DNA from: Pseudidiomarina sp. CB1
GTDB lineage: Bacteria > Pseudomonadota > Gammaproteobacteria > Enterobacterales > Alteromonadaceae
NCBI RefSeq assembly: GCF_024752025.1
Contig: NZ_JANTPU010000001.1
Location: 496,001-560,000 of the forward strand
DNA: 64,000 bases
Direction: 5' to 3'
The position numbers and the translations under genes were made by a program. Below are positions 1-8,675 of the stretch, one piece after another (the stretch's first letter is position 1; every line of letters begins with the position of its first letter). The notes beneath the pieces were generated by a model that searched no databases, was not told where the DNA came from, and saw nothing but the letters and a program-made list of their open reading frames with translations.

Positions 1-1885
1 CTGTCATGCGCACGAACGCTAGACCTGCGTTCTGACCCTGTCCACTAAAACTAAAACCGACCACCGAAAACACCGAGCGAATACCTGGGGCTTCATCAAG
101 AAAGTAATTCTCGATTTTCTTCATCGTCTGCATCGACTGATCTTGGGTTGCCCCAGCAGGCAGCTGCATTTGTGTAAGGAATACGCCACGGTCTTCATTC
201 GGGATGAACGAGCTCGGCATGCGTAAGAACATAAATGCCAATACCGCGAGAAGAATCATGTACAACACGATAAAACGCGCACTGCGCTTAATGATACTAC
301 CAACACCATTAGTGTACTTGGCAGTGACGCGGTTTAAGCCGCGATTAAAGCTACCCATGATGCCTTTGTTCTTTTTCTCGTCATCAATAGGCTTAAGCAG
401 CGTTGCACAAAGGGCAGGGCTGAAGATGATCGCTACCATCACCGATAGACTCATCGCCGAAATGATGGTAATCGAGAACTGTCGATAAACTGCGCCCGTT
501 GAGCCCCCAAAGAAGGCCATCGGCACAAATACTGCTGCCATCACCAAGCCGATGGCGACCAATGCGCCGGTGATTTGACCCATCGATTTTATCGTTGCTT
601 TGCGTGGTGACAAGCCTTCGTCATGCATCAAACGTTCAACGTTCTCGACAACGACAATGGCGTCATCCACCAACAGGCCGATGGCGAGCACTAAACCGAA
701 CATGGTAAGCGTATTAATACTGAAACCAAAGGCAGACATGATGCCAAAGGTGCCGAGCACCACCACGGGAATAGCGAGTGTTGGGATCAGCGTTGCCCGC
801 AAGTTTTGCAGGAACAGTAACATCAGTAAGAAAACTAATACAAAGGCTTCAAAGAGAATCTTTACGACTTCGGTAATTGAAGTTTCGACAAATGGCGTGG
901 TGTCATAAGGAATCACCAGTTCCACACCCGGCGGAAAGAATTGCTCAAGTTCAGCGACGCGCTCTTTTACCGCTGCTGCAGTATCGAGCGCATTAGCTCC
1001 GGTCGCTAGGTTTACGGCAAGACCAGAGGCAGCTTGGCGATTATAACGGGCAATCGTGGAATAATTCTCACCACCGAGCTCGACTTCGGCAACGTCACCA
1101 ACTTTAACTGCCGAGCCGTCGTTATTGACTTTCAGCAGGATGTTCTTGAATTGGTCAACCGTTTCGAGCCTTGTTTGCGCAATAATCGAAGAGGTTAAGC
1201 GCTGACCTTCAACTGCTGGCGTACCGCCCAATTGTCCCGCTGCTACTTGATTATTTTGCTCGCGCAGCGCCAAAACAACGTCAGTCGTCGTCAGGTTATA
1301 GCGGGTAAGTTTTTGCGGATCGAGCCAGATACGCATGGCGTAAGGGGCACCAAATAGTCGCACGTTGCCAACACCAGGTGTTCGTGCAATAGGGTCTTGC
1401 ACGTTACTTGCGATGTAATCACCAAGGTCGATTTGATTAATTTCAGGATTATTCGAAATCAGGGCCAGAACCATCAGAAACGAGTTATTGGCCTTGGCCA
1501 CCACTAAACCCTGGTCCTGCACAGCCTGCGGCAACAATGGCACCACTAATTGCAACTTATTTTGTACTTGCACTTGGGCAATGTCGGGGTCGGTTCCCGC
1601 CGCAAATGTCAGCGTGATACTGGCATTACCTGCCGAATCACTGGTTGACGAAAAGTACATTAAGTTATCAATACCATTCAGGTTTTGTTCAATCACCTGA
1701 GTGACACTTTCTTCCAGTGTTTCTGCTGTTGCCCCAGGGTAAGTGGCGTTGATTTGCACCGACGGTGGCGCAATTTCTGGGTATTGTTCGACCGGTAGCT
1801 GCGTCACCGCTAGCCCGCCACCGAGCATAATAATAATGGCTATTACCCATGCAAAAATTGGGCGATCAATAAAAAACTTGGCCAT
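1..1885 (-). CDS. RND multidrug efflux permease, AcrB/MexB family (3' end cut by window edge)
   Basis: Inner-membrane proton-driven pump subunit that expels drugs and other amphiphiles through a tripartite AcrA-AcrB-TolC type complex. About 628 N-terminal residues are visible of a family usually near 1040. Translated by eye it follows E. coli AcrB closely: it opens [13 protein letters not shown], has the GGLAV first membrane segment, the porter-domain phrase [10 protein letters not shown], and the membrane segment [15 protein letters not shown] carrying the Asp-Asp pair of the proton relay (about residues 407-408). The frame is open throughout. It starts 3 nt after the membrane-fusion gene stops, so the two form one operon. 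Family assignment is sure; substrate is not readable. Confidence 0.95.
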   Translation of the reverse strand, partial: MAKFFIDRPIFAWVIAIIIMLGGGLAVTQLPVEQYPEIAPPSVQINATYPGATAETLEESVTQVIEQNLNGIDNLMYFSSTSDSAGNASITLTFAAGTDPDIAQVQVQNKLQLVVPLLPQAVQDQGLVVAKANNSFLMVLALISNNPEINQIDLGDYIASNVQDPIARTPGVGNVRLFGAPYAMRIWLDPQKLTRYNLTTTDVVLALREQNNQVAAGQLGGTPAVEGQRLTSSIIAQTRLETVDQFKNILLKVNNDGSAVKVGDVAEVELGGENYSTIARYNRQAASGLAVNLATGANALDTAAAVKERVAELEQFFPPGVELVIPYDTTPFVETSITEVVKILFEAFVLVFLLMLLFLQNLRATLIPTLAIPVVVLGTFGIMSAFGFSINTLTMFGLVLAIGLLVDDAIVVVENVERLMHDEGLSPRKATIKSMGQITGALVAIGLVMAAVFVPMAFFGGSTGAVYRQFSITIISAMSLSVMVAIIFSPALCATLLKPIDDEKKNKGIMGSFNRGLNRVTAKYTNGVGSIIKRSARFIVLYMILLAVLAFMFLRMPSSFIPNEDRGVFLTQMQLPAGATQDQSMQTMKKIENYFLDEAPGIRSVFSVVGFSFSGQGQNAGLAFVRMT

Positions 1886-1888
1886 AAG

Positions 1889-3037
1889 TTACTTCACTTC
1901 TTCCGTTTTCACTGGCGCTCCAGGCTGAATTTTCTGCAGCCCCTCAACAATCACTTGGTCACCAGCGGCGAGACCGCTACGGACAATCCACGCATCGCCA
2001 CTGGTGCCGTCTAGCTCTAGGTAACGCTGTTCAACTTTACTCTCTTGATTGACGACCATAGCGATGGCACGGCCCCGAGGATCGCGTGAAACTCCGGTTT
2101 GCGGTACTAAAAGGGCATCCTGCAAGGAACCTGAGGCAACTTCGGCCGTCACGTACATGCCAGGTAAAATACGGCGTTCTGGATTGGCAAATTGTGCACG
2201 CAAGGTAATTGCGCTCGTGGTTGGATCGACAGTCACCTCGTTAAACAACAATTTACCTTCAGCCAAGACTTCGTCGCTACCGTTAGCAAATAAACGCACA
2301 CGCGGTTGATTGTCCGCCGCCATAGTGATGCGGCCCGAGGCAATCGACTGCTGTAATTGTAAGTAGGCTTCGCTGCCTTGTTGAATATCGACATAAATTG
2401 GATCGAGTTGATGAATTGTTGTCAAAGCTTGCGTTTGACCAACACTTACAAGCGCTCCCTCGGTCAGGAGCGAGCGACCGATTCTTCCACTAATTGGCGC
2501 CTTTACCTTAGTATATTCAAGATTCAGCTGGGCACGCTCTTGCTCAGCGAGTGCTACTTTAAGCGCAGCTTTCGCCTGTAGATAGGATGCTTCTGCTTCA
2601 TCATATTCTTGTTGGCTAACCGCTTTTTGTTGCAAAAGATCCTGCAAACGATTGAATCGGGCACGACTTGCAGCCAGCGTCGCTTCAGCTTGAGCAACAG
2701 CAGCATCGGCAGCGCTTAAGTCCGCTTGATAAGTCGATGCATCAATCTGGTAGAGTGATTGTCCGGCTTCAACGGTACTTCCTTCAGTAAAAAACTTCTG
2801 TTCTAAAATACCGCCAACTTGCGGTCGCACCTCAGCAGTACGAAACGCCGTAGCACGACCAGGCAAAGTCACCTGTAACTCGACATTTTCGGGTTGTATC
2901 GTAACGACACCCACTGTTTGCTGTTGTTGTGCTTGCTGTTGCTGTGCAGCACCTTCGTTACTATCGCTGCAGCCACTGACAAATAGGGCGCTAGCCAAGA
3001 CAGTTGCCGCAATCGGTGATAGGGTACGTTGACGCAT
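1889..3037 (-). CDS. RND efflux periplasmic adaptor (membrane fusion protein), AcrA/MexA family
   Basis: Lipid-anchored periplasmic adaptor (382 aa) linking the RND permease to a TolC-type outer-membrane channel. A signal peptide ends in a lipobox near residues 20-23 (VSGC), followed by a Gln-rich spacer. Next come a biotinyl-lipoyl-like domain (GRATAFRTAEVRPQVGG), a long alpha-helical hairpin rich in Ala/Gln/Glu (about 95-170), the second lipoyl half (VKAPISGRIGRS) and beta-barrel/membrane-proximal domains. Length is typical. The start is supported by an AGGTAG ribosome site. It is the first gene of the pump operon; no outer-membrane channel gene follows in the visible part, so TolC is probably encoded elsewhere. 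Confidence 0.95.
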   Translation of the reverse strand: MRQRTLSPIAATVLASALFVSGCSDSNEGAAQQQQAQQQQTVGVVTIQPENVELQVTLPGRATAFRTAEVRPQVGGILEQKFFTEGSTVEAGQSLYQIDASTYQADLSAADAAVAQAEATLAASRARFNRLQDLLQQKAVSQQEYDEAEASYLQAKAALKVALAEQERAQLNLEYTKVKAPISGRIGRSLLTEGALVSVGQTQALTTIHQLDPIYVDIQQGSEAYLQLQQSIASGRITMAADNQPRVRLFANGSDEVLAEGKLLFNEVTVDPTTSAITLRAQFANPERRILPGMYVTAEVASGSLQDALLVPQTGVSRDPRGRAIAMVVNQESKVEQRYLELDGTSGDAWIVRSGLAAGDQVIVEGLQKIQPGAPVKTEEVK

Positions 3038-3081
3038 TAAAATCTACCTCATACATTTAGGGTGCGTAGTTTAGGTGCTCA

Positions 3082-3110
3082 ATTATACATACATACATGA
3101 ATGTTTGTAA
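3082..3110 (-). promoter_or_regulatory. Sigma-70 promoter of the RND efflux operon
   Basis: On the minus strand TTACAA (3105-3110) is followed after exactly 17 nt by TATAAT (3082-3087), a near-consensus sigma-70 promoter about 45 nt upstream of the adaptor start codon. The spacer is almost filled by the AcrR-like palindrome at 3086-3109, so repressor binding would block polymerase. Confidence 0.75.
3086..3109. promoter_or_regulatory. AcrR-like operator palindrome
   Basis: Left arm TACATACAT (3086-3094) and right arm ATGTTTGTA (3101-3109) form a 24-bp inverted repeat with one arm mismatch. From memory the E. coli AcrR operator in the acrAB promoter has the same arms and length. It overlaps the -10 element, the spacer and most of the -35. 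No tetR/acrR gene is adjacent, so the repressor must be encoded elsewhere. Confidence 0.7.
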
Positions 3111-3160
3111 GTACGGATCACATTTTTATTGGGTTTACGTTCACATATTGGTAAAAGTTT

Positions 3161-3613
3161 ATGTCATCGACCTTTCGTAAGAGTTTAATTGCTGGAATTG
3201 CCGTTTTCTGTCTCGGTTTACTCGCTATTTGGTGGTGGCAGGGCTCTTCGACTGAGAAGGGATCTCGCGAGCGCAATGCGCAATATACCGAGCTTCTTGA
3301 ACTATCGGGTCAGCTAAACCGTGATTTACCTCGTCTTTTAGATCGTCAAACGCGTTTTGAGCGCGCTGAAGTGGTAAATTATGGTATGCGTTTCTACTAC
3401 AGCCTCGTCAGTGTTGATCGCTTTAATCACGATGAAGCTGAGATTGCACAACAAGTCGAGCCACAGTTGCGCAATGCATACTGCAATGATGAAAATTTAG
3501 CCTTCTACCGAGAACGCGCTGACTTCATCGAATTCCAGTATTTAGATCAAAACGAATTAAAGATTTTTCATTTTCGCTTTAGCCCTGACGACTGTAGGGC
3601 TACAAAGGGGTAG
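3161..3613 (+). CDS. Hypothetical membrane-anchored periplasmic protein
   Basis: 150 aa, not recognised. One hydrophobic segment (about residues 10-27, ending in WWW) looks like an uncleaved anchor, with the remainder in the periplasm. The soluble part has two cysteines, one in NAYCNDE and one four residues before the end (PDDCRATKG), which could form a disulfide. It ends 5 nt before the M28 peptidase gene, so co-transcription is likely. It is divergent from the efflux operon and shares its upstream region; the ribosome site is weak. Confidence 0.7.
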   Translation: MSSTFRKSLIAGIAVFCLGLLAIWWWQGSSTEKGSRERNAQYTELLELSGQLNRDLPRLLDRQTRFERAEVVNYGMRFYYSLVSVDRFNHDEAEIAQQVEPQLRNAYCNDENLAFYRERADFIEFQYLDQNELKIFHFRFSPDDCRATKG

Positions 3614-3618
3614 ATAGT

Positions 3619-4989
3619 ATGAAGTTAAGTATCTCTATGGCATTACTTAGCACCGTTGCTTGTAGTGCTGTTTTTGCCGCAAACCCTAGCTACCAAGAGC
3701 AGGAAAAACTTCACGAGATCGCTGCGGCGGTATCGCCTGAACGTATCGAACAGGACATCACCAAACTTGTCAGTTTTGGAACGCGGCACACGTTATCAGA
3801 AACAGCGTCTGATACTCGTGGCATTGGCGCAGCAAGACGTTGGATCAAAGCTGAGTTTGATCGAATTTCAGAAGCTTGTGGTGGTTGCTTGGAGGTTTAT
3901 TACCAGAGCGAGGTCATCAGTGGGGAAACGCGTATTCCTAAACCTACTGAAGTGGTCAGCGTTATTGCGGTGCAGCGCGGCACAGTTGACCCGAGTCGCT
4001 ACGTGATTATGTCCGGCGATATCGATTCACGTGTTTCTGATGTGATGGACGCAACCTCCGACGCTCCGGGCGCCAATGACAATGCTTCGGGTGTGGCTGG
4101 CACGCTCGAGGCTGCCCGTGTACTTAGCCAATATGAATTTGCCGGCAGCATTGTTTACGCAGCATTGGCTGGCGAAGAGCAGGGCTTATTCGGCGGCAAA
4201 ATTATGGCCGAGCAAGCACAAAAGGATGGCTGGCGTATCAAAGCCGTGTTGAACAACGACATGATCGGCAACATCGAAGGTATCAATGGTGTCGTGAACA
4301 ATACCACGGCACGTATTTTTGCCGAAGGTACCCGCATGAATGAAACGGAGTCCGATGCCCGCCGTCGACGTTTTACCGGTGGTGAAGTCGACTCGCCAAG
4401 CCGTAACGTGGCGCGTTATATCGATTGGATGGCCGATCGTTATATCCCGAACCTCGATACCATGGTCATTTATCGCCTTGACCGTTTCGGTCGTGGCGGA
4501 CACCACCGGCCATTCAATGACTTAGGCTATCCAGGCGTGCGTATTATGGAAACCAACGAGAATTATCATCGCCAACACCAAGACTTACGCGTGGAAAACG
4601 GTATCCAGTACGGTGATACCTTGGATGGGGTTGACTTCGATTATGCAGCTAAGCTTACCGCACTTAACGCTGTTTCGTTGGCAAGTATGGCGTGGGCTCC
4701 AAGTCCACCGGCAGACGTGCAAATCAAAGGTGCTGTTAGCCCGAACACCACATTGTCATGGCAAGCACCGAGTAATGCCGAAGCTGATTTAGTGGCTGGT
4801 TATCGCATCTATTGGCGTCACACGGATGCTCCTAATTGGGAGTTCAGTCGTGATGTTGGCAAGGTGACGGAGTACACCCTCGAGAACATCGTTATCGATA
4901 ATTATTTCTTTGGCGTCGCTAGCGTAAGCCAAGACGGCTTTGAGAGTCCCGTCGTGTTCCCCGGACCTGCTGGGGCCTTCGGTGAATGA
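3619..4989 (+). CDS. Exported M28-family zinc peptidase with C-terminal fibronectin-III-like domain
   Basis: 456 aa, predicted periplasmic or secreted metallopeptidase releasing amino acids from peptides. A signal peptide (about 1-20, ending AVFA) is followed by the M28 fold: GDIDSR (134-136), GANDNASG (metal-bridging Asp154), AGEEQGLFGG (Glu186/187), NNDMIG (Asp214) and GGHHRPFND (His295/296). Residues from about 368 onward resemble a fibronectin type III module (LSWQAPS, GYRIYWR). M28 enzymes normally have His-x-Asp at the first metal site; here it reads Asp-Ile-Asp. The gene overlaps the next by ATGA. Family call is firm; substrate is unknown. Confidence 0.88.
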   Translation: MKLSISMALLSTVACSAVFAANPSYQEQEKLHEIAAAVSPERIEQDITKLVSFGTRHTLSETASDTRGIGAARRWIKAEFDRISEACGGCLEVYYQSEVISGETRIPKPTEVVSVIAVQRGTVDPSRYVIMSGDIDSRVSDVMDATSDAPGANDNASGVAGTLEAARVLSQYEFAGSIVYAALAGEEQGLFGGKIMAEQAQKDGWRIKAVLNNDMIGNIEGINGVVNNTTARIFAEGTRMNETESDARRRRFTGGEVDSPSRNVARYIDWMADRYIPNLDTMVIYRLDRFGRGGHHRPFNDLGYPGVRIMETNENYHRQHQDLRVENGIQYGDTLDGVDFDYAAKLTALNAVSLASMAWAPSPPADVQIKGAVSPNTTLSWQAPSNAEADLVAGYRIYWRHTDAPNWEFSRDVGKVTEYTLENIVIDNYFFGVASVSQDGFESPVVFPGPAGAFGE

Positions 4990-5588
4990 TTCAGGAACCA
5001 CCTAAAAGTAACAACGCTCAAGCCAACAAGTGGCTTGAGCGTACTTTAGAATCGAAGCATGTATTGTGGATGATATTTGTGCTTTCGATGTTGGAAGCGA
5101 CGATCATTCCCATTCCCCTTGAATTAGTGCTCATCCCTTTACTACTGCACGAACGAGAGCGCTGGTTTGCGATTGCGTCGGCGACCCTTGCTGGCTGTTT
5201 GGTCGGCGCCAGTATCGGTTATGGTATTGGGCTGTTTTTATTCGATACTGCAGGCCAATGGTTGCTCGAAACAATGAATTATCAAGATGCCTTTAATGAA
5301 TTCAAAGCCGAATTTAATGCAGATGGCTTTGTAACGTTACTGCTGGTTGGGATCACGCCGATTCCATTCCAGGTCGGGATGCTAACCGCTGGTAGCACTG
5401 GCTATCCATTTTTATTGTTTATGTTTGCAGCACTTATCGCCCGCGGCATTCGCTACTATGGCTTGGCGGTATTAGTAAATTGGCTTGGCGAGCGAATTCT
5501 CGCTTGGTGGCAAAAGCAGCAGAAACGCCTCGGGTGGAGCGTTTTAGTAGCGGGCATCGCAGTTTATTTAATCGTTATTTTTGTGTGA
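4986..5588 (+). CDS. YqaA/DedA-like (VTT domain) inner-membrane protein
   Basis: 200 aa polytopic protein with about five hydrophobic segments. The N-terminal phrase LEATIIPIPLELVLIPLLL, followed by a small-residue-rich helix (GASIGYGIG) and then GITPIPFQVGMLTAG, is the pattern of the YqaA branch of the DedA/VTT family. Related proteins affect membrane homeostasis and lipid scrambling; a specific role cannot be read here. The start codon overlaps the M28 stop (ATGA), implying translational coupling. Confidence 0.8.
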   Translation: MIQEPPKSNNAQANKWLERTLESKHVLWMIFVLSMLEATIIPIPLELVLIPLLLHERERWFAIASATLAGCLVGASIGYGIGLFLFDTAGQWLLETMNYQDAFNEFKAEFNADGFVTLLLVGITPIPFQVGMLTAGSTGYPFLLFMFAALIARGIRYYGLAVLVNWLGERILAWWQKQQKRLGWSVLVAGIAVYLIVIFV

Positions 5589-5597
5589 TGTTAGCCA

Positions 5598-6635
5598 TCA
5601 CAAAGATTGTAACGGGTTGTCAGCGATGGCCTCAATTAGTTGCTGCAAGCCTGAAATACCATCCAAATCACGCGCAAACAACGGTAGAAAGGCGCCTGGT
5701 ATCTTTGCGAATACTGTTTTAATTTGCTCGCGATAGAGCTCTTCTTGTTGCCGCCGTAATGCCATAAATTCACCTTCGACGTGTTCGGGAAGGTTGCGAT
5801 TAATCCATAGTCCTGCGAGCGGTAAACCTTGCTCTGTTAATTGACGCACCGCGCGTTCTGTTTCCAGAATCGGCAGCTTTTCCGGGGTCAAAACGAGGGC
5901 AATGGCAGTTTGTTGCGGATCTTTAATGCTATCGCGGGTGCGTTGAAAAAGCTGCTGACGGCGGCGTAGGCGTGCAGCAATAGCTTGATTACGTTCGGAA
6001 AGCTCAGATACATCGTGCTGTTTAGGCTCTGCTAATGGATGTTGCGGCGCGCGTTGACGAGATGATGATAAGTGATCTACCACTCCTTGCAACTGTCGCG
6101 CTTTATCTGAAGTTTGCAGCATTCCTTGGGTCCATGCTGACATTGCCTCAGGTAACGTAAGTAATCGTAGCGTGTGGCCGGTGGGTGCAGTGTCAAAAAT
6201 AATTAAGTCATAGCCGCGTTGCTCGCGCTCATCGATGAGTTGCGCAATGCTCTCGAGGATCGCTGCTTCTTGTGTACCGGGCGACTGTGCGGTGAGCTTT
6301 AATTGCTTTTCAATTTGTGGGTAGAGCGTTGGTTTCACAAGGCTTTTCATGCCTGCTAATACATCAGCAATGTGCTGTTCTACCTGACGATCGGGATCAA
6401 TTTCTAAAGCATCTAAATTGGCGGTTATCGAGGCTATTTCTGCGCCCACAGGTTGCGCAAACGCATCACTTAAGCTGTGTGCAGGATCAGTCGATACCAC
6501 GAGCGTCTTGCGACCATGGTTGGCGTGGTAGAGTGCCAAAGAGGCAGCAATAGAGGTTTTGCCGACGCCACCTTTGCCACCGACAAAAATGACTGCTGGT
6601 GGCGCGTGCAAAAGGTCACTGGTCATTAACAGCAC
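5598..6635 (-). CDS. ArsA/Get3 (TRC40)-family ATPase
   Basis: 345 aa cytosolic P-loop ATPase of the deviant Walker A group: GGKGGVGKTS near residues 18-27, switch I DPAHSL, and switch II DTAPTGHTLRLLTLPE near 149-165. A single nucleotide-binding domain makes it Get3-like rather than the tandem arsenite ArsA. No arsB, arsC or arsR is nearby. It overlaps the preceding small gene by 10 nt and lies in one operon with cstA, suggesting a role in targeting or maturation of a membrane or small partner protein rather than arsenite export. That role is inference. Confidence 0.88.
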   Translation of the reverse strand: MLLMTSDLLHAPPAVIFVGGKGGVGKTSIAASLALYHANHGRKTLVVSTDPAHSLSDAFAQPVGAEIASITANLDALEIDPDRQVEQHIADVLAGMKSLVKPTLYPQIEKQLKLTAQSPGTQEAAILESIAQLIDEREQRGYDLIIFDTAPTGHTLRLLTLPEAMSAWTQGMLQTSDKARQLQGVVDHLSSSRQRAPQHPLAEPKQHDVSELSERNQAIAARLRRRQQLFQRTRDSIKDPQQTAIALVLTPEKLPILETERAVRQLTEQGLPLAGLWINRNLPEHVEGEFMALRRQQEELYREQIKTVFAKIPGAFLPLFARDLDGISGLQQLIEAIADNPLQSL

Positions 6636-6898
6636 CGAAACTCGTCAAAAGGCGAGTGCTCCATTCCCATGCGCAAGTGCCACTCATGGAATTGTTCCAA
6701 TAAGAGTGGCTGCAGCTCAAGCGTGTAATAACTTGCTGGATTTGGAATTCCCATCATTTCTGAGTACACGTAGAGCATGAACAAATCCTCTTGCTCACGC
6801 TTTGCACGCGCCACCGCAGCGCGGTAGGGCGCATTATAGTACTCGTTGACAAATTGGCTGGCCTGAGCCAGCCAACCTTTAATGGCTTGAATTCGCAT
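6626..6898 (-). CDS. Small CstA-associated protein ending in Cys-Cys ('cory-CC-star'-like)
   Basis: 90 aa, Tyr/Met-rich and mostly helical, with no signal peptide. It ends FDEFRCC followed directly by the stop. This resembles what current automatic annotation calls 'cory-CC-star protein' (name from memory, not searched). It overlaps cstA by 20 nt upstream and the ArsA-type ATPase by 10 nt downstream, so all three are translationally coupled. E. coli CstA and BtsT work with the small proteins YbdD/YjiX, which as I recall also end in Cys-Cys. This gene occupies the same position without obvious similarity elsewhere. Function unknown; a CstA accessory role is inferred. Confidence 0.75.
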   Translation of the reverse strand: MRIQAIKGWLAQASQFVNEYYNAPYRAAVARAKREQEDLFMLYVYSEMMGIPNPASYYTLELQPLLLEQFHEWHLRMGMEHSPFDEFRCC

Positions 6899-8555
6899 TT
6901 TCTTTACGTAACCGATTTAAGGTAGAACCAGCCTCCAGAGCAATCCAGATTGCGGCGATCAGCACCAACAAATCAAGACTGAATAAGAACCAGTCGGACG
7001 CTTCATAGAAGCCTTTAAGCTGAATGATCAGGGCAAAGATAGTCATGACCAATAAGAATATTAACGGCAACAAGGTTACATACATTGGCCGTTTGAGTTT
7101 CACCAACATCGTTGTGATAACCAACAGCGTTAGGCCCGCCAATAGTTGATTAGTGGTACCAAATAGCGGCCAGATCGCTAGACCACCAGAACCATCAGCA
7201 CCACCTGCACCAAAGGCAAGCAGTAAGCATGAACCGACAGCGAGTAGGGTAGCCGGCGCGGCCTTTTCCATCCACTGAATATTATAAATTGCCCCCCATT
7301 CTTGGAAGATATAACGCTGTAAGCGTAAACCGGTATCCATGGTGGTTCCCGCGAAGAGAACTGCCATTACCGTTAGCAACGTCTCCGCGATACCGACATT
7401 AAAGCCAAGGCCCTCTTGCAGAATACGTGCGCCGCCAGAGACAAACGCGGTAACCCCACCTTGCCCAAAGCTATGATAGACCGCTTGCCAATCGGCAAGT
7501 GTTGCAAAGCCTGCTGTGACCGCAATGATGGTGGCCAACGATAACGAGCCCTCACCAATTGCACCGAAGTAGCCAACAAAACGCGCATCTGTTTCTTTAT
7601 CGAGTTGCTTCGAAGTTGTTCCCGAAGCGACCAAACCATGAAAGCCAGAAATGGCTCCACAAGCAATGGTAACGAACAACAACGGGATCAATGACGGAGT
7701 GCCTTCAGGAGTGTCTGAGTTGAACGCGGGCGCTACCAACTCAGGTCCACTAATCAGGACGGCGCCGTAAATAAGAATCAGGCCAATGAATAATTGTAGG
7801 CCGTTAATGTAATCGCGTGGTTGCAACAACATCCACACCGGCAACAATGAAGCAATCGCTGCGTACAAGAAGAGGATAAGAATCCACGTAGCATTATCTG
7901 ATAACCCCATTATCGTCTCTGGCAGTGCGAGTGGTGCTTCAGGGCCAGCGACAATTAAAGCATAAAGGGCAATGACACCAAGAATAGAGACCGTACCCAA
8001 GTTGAGCCATTTGCGGAAAATAAATTGACCAATAATGAGTGCGACAAAAATAGCGCCCCAAACCGGAATAACCGAGCTTGGAAAATTAATCAGTAATCCA
8101 GAAATCGCCGTAGCGAAGACCGCATTGACCATCAGTAAGACCAAGAAGATGACGATCATAAATAAGGATTGCGAACGTTTACCCACCACATCGCCAGTTA
8201 ACGCACCGATCGAGCGTGCGCGGTTACGATTGGATGCCCAAATAGCTCCAGCGTCATGTACTCCGGCGAAAAAGATAGTACCGAAAATCACCCACAAAAA
8301 TGCCGGAACCCAACCCCAAATCACCGCAATAGCTGGGCCAATAATGGGTGCCGCGCCCGCAACAGACGTAAAGTGGTGTCCCCAAAGAACGTATTTATTG
8401 GTGGGAACAAAATCGACGCCGTCTTCAAACTCATGGGCTGGAGTGCGAAAATTCGGATCGAGCTTATAGATCTTTTCGGCTACGAATTTGGAGTAAAAGA
8501 CATAACCGAGAAACATACCGCCTAAACCGAGTAACATCAGTAAAATAGCGTTCAT
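6879..8555 (-). CDS. cstA: CstA-family carbon starvation / pyruvate-peptide transporter
   Basis: 558 aa inner-membrane protein with many hydrophobic segments. The conserved CstA core is clear: YVLWGHHFTSVAGAAPIIGPAIAVIWGW near residues 55-82, then FGTIFFAGVHDAGAIWAS and CGAISGFHGLVASGTTSKQ. Relatives import pyruvate and/or peptides when carbon is scarce. It is shorter than E. coli CstA (about 700 aa), matching the compact branch. It is first gene of a three-gene operon with a Cys-Cys small protein and an ArsA-type ATPase. The start has an AAGGTG ribosome site 4 nt upstream. Substrate (pyruvate versus peptide) cannot be decided from sequence. Confidence 0.9.
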   Translation of the reverse strand: MNAILLMLLGLGGMFLGYVFYSKFVAEKIYKLDPNFRTPAHEFEDGVDFVPTNKYVLWGHHFTSVAGAAPIIGPAIAVIWGWVPAFLWVIFGTIFFAGVHDAGAIWASNRNRARSIGALTGDVVGKRSQSLFMIVIFLVLLMVNAVFATAISGLLINFPSSVIPVWGAIFVALIIGQFIFRKWLNLGTVSILGVIALYALIVAGPEAPLALPETIMGLSDNATWILILFLYAAIASLLPVWMLLQPRDYINGLQLFIGLILIYGAVLISGPELVAPAFNSDTPEGTPSLIPLLFVTIACGAISGFHGLVASGTTSKQLDKETDARFVGYFGAIGEGSLSLATIIAVTAGFATLADWQAVYHSFGQGGVTAFVSGGARILQEGLGFNVGIAETLLTVMAVLFAGTTMDTGLRLQRYIFQEWGAIYNIQWMEKAAPATLLAVGSCLLLAFGAGGADGSGGLAIWPLFGTTNQLLAGLTLLVITTMLVKLKRPMYVTLLPLIFLLVMTIFALIIQLKGFYEASDWFLFSLDLLVLIAAIWIALEAGSTLNRLRKENANSSH

Positions 8556-8675
8556 GTGACACCTTTTTGGTTTATGATGAGGTACAAACGTCCTTTTTAT
8601 TGCGCCAGATCATAAGCTCAACGGCGCCGGTACAACATTCGACAAAGGTCTAGTTTCATCAGCTCAAGGATAGTT

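Noticed and set aside
204-908. Open frames on the plus strand opposite the RND permease
   Set aside because: Antisense to a strongly conserved AcrB-like gene, with low-complexity Met/Thr/Ser translation and no ribosome sites.
5598-6635. Arsenic-resistance locus around the ArsA-type gene
   Set aside because: Single ATPase domain and no arsB, arsC, arsD or arsR nearby; the partner is cstA.
8035-8469. 144-aa plus-strand frame
   Set aside because: Shadow of cstA on the opposite strand; no family features.
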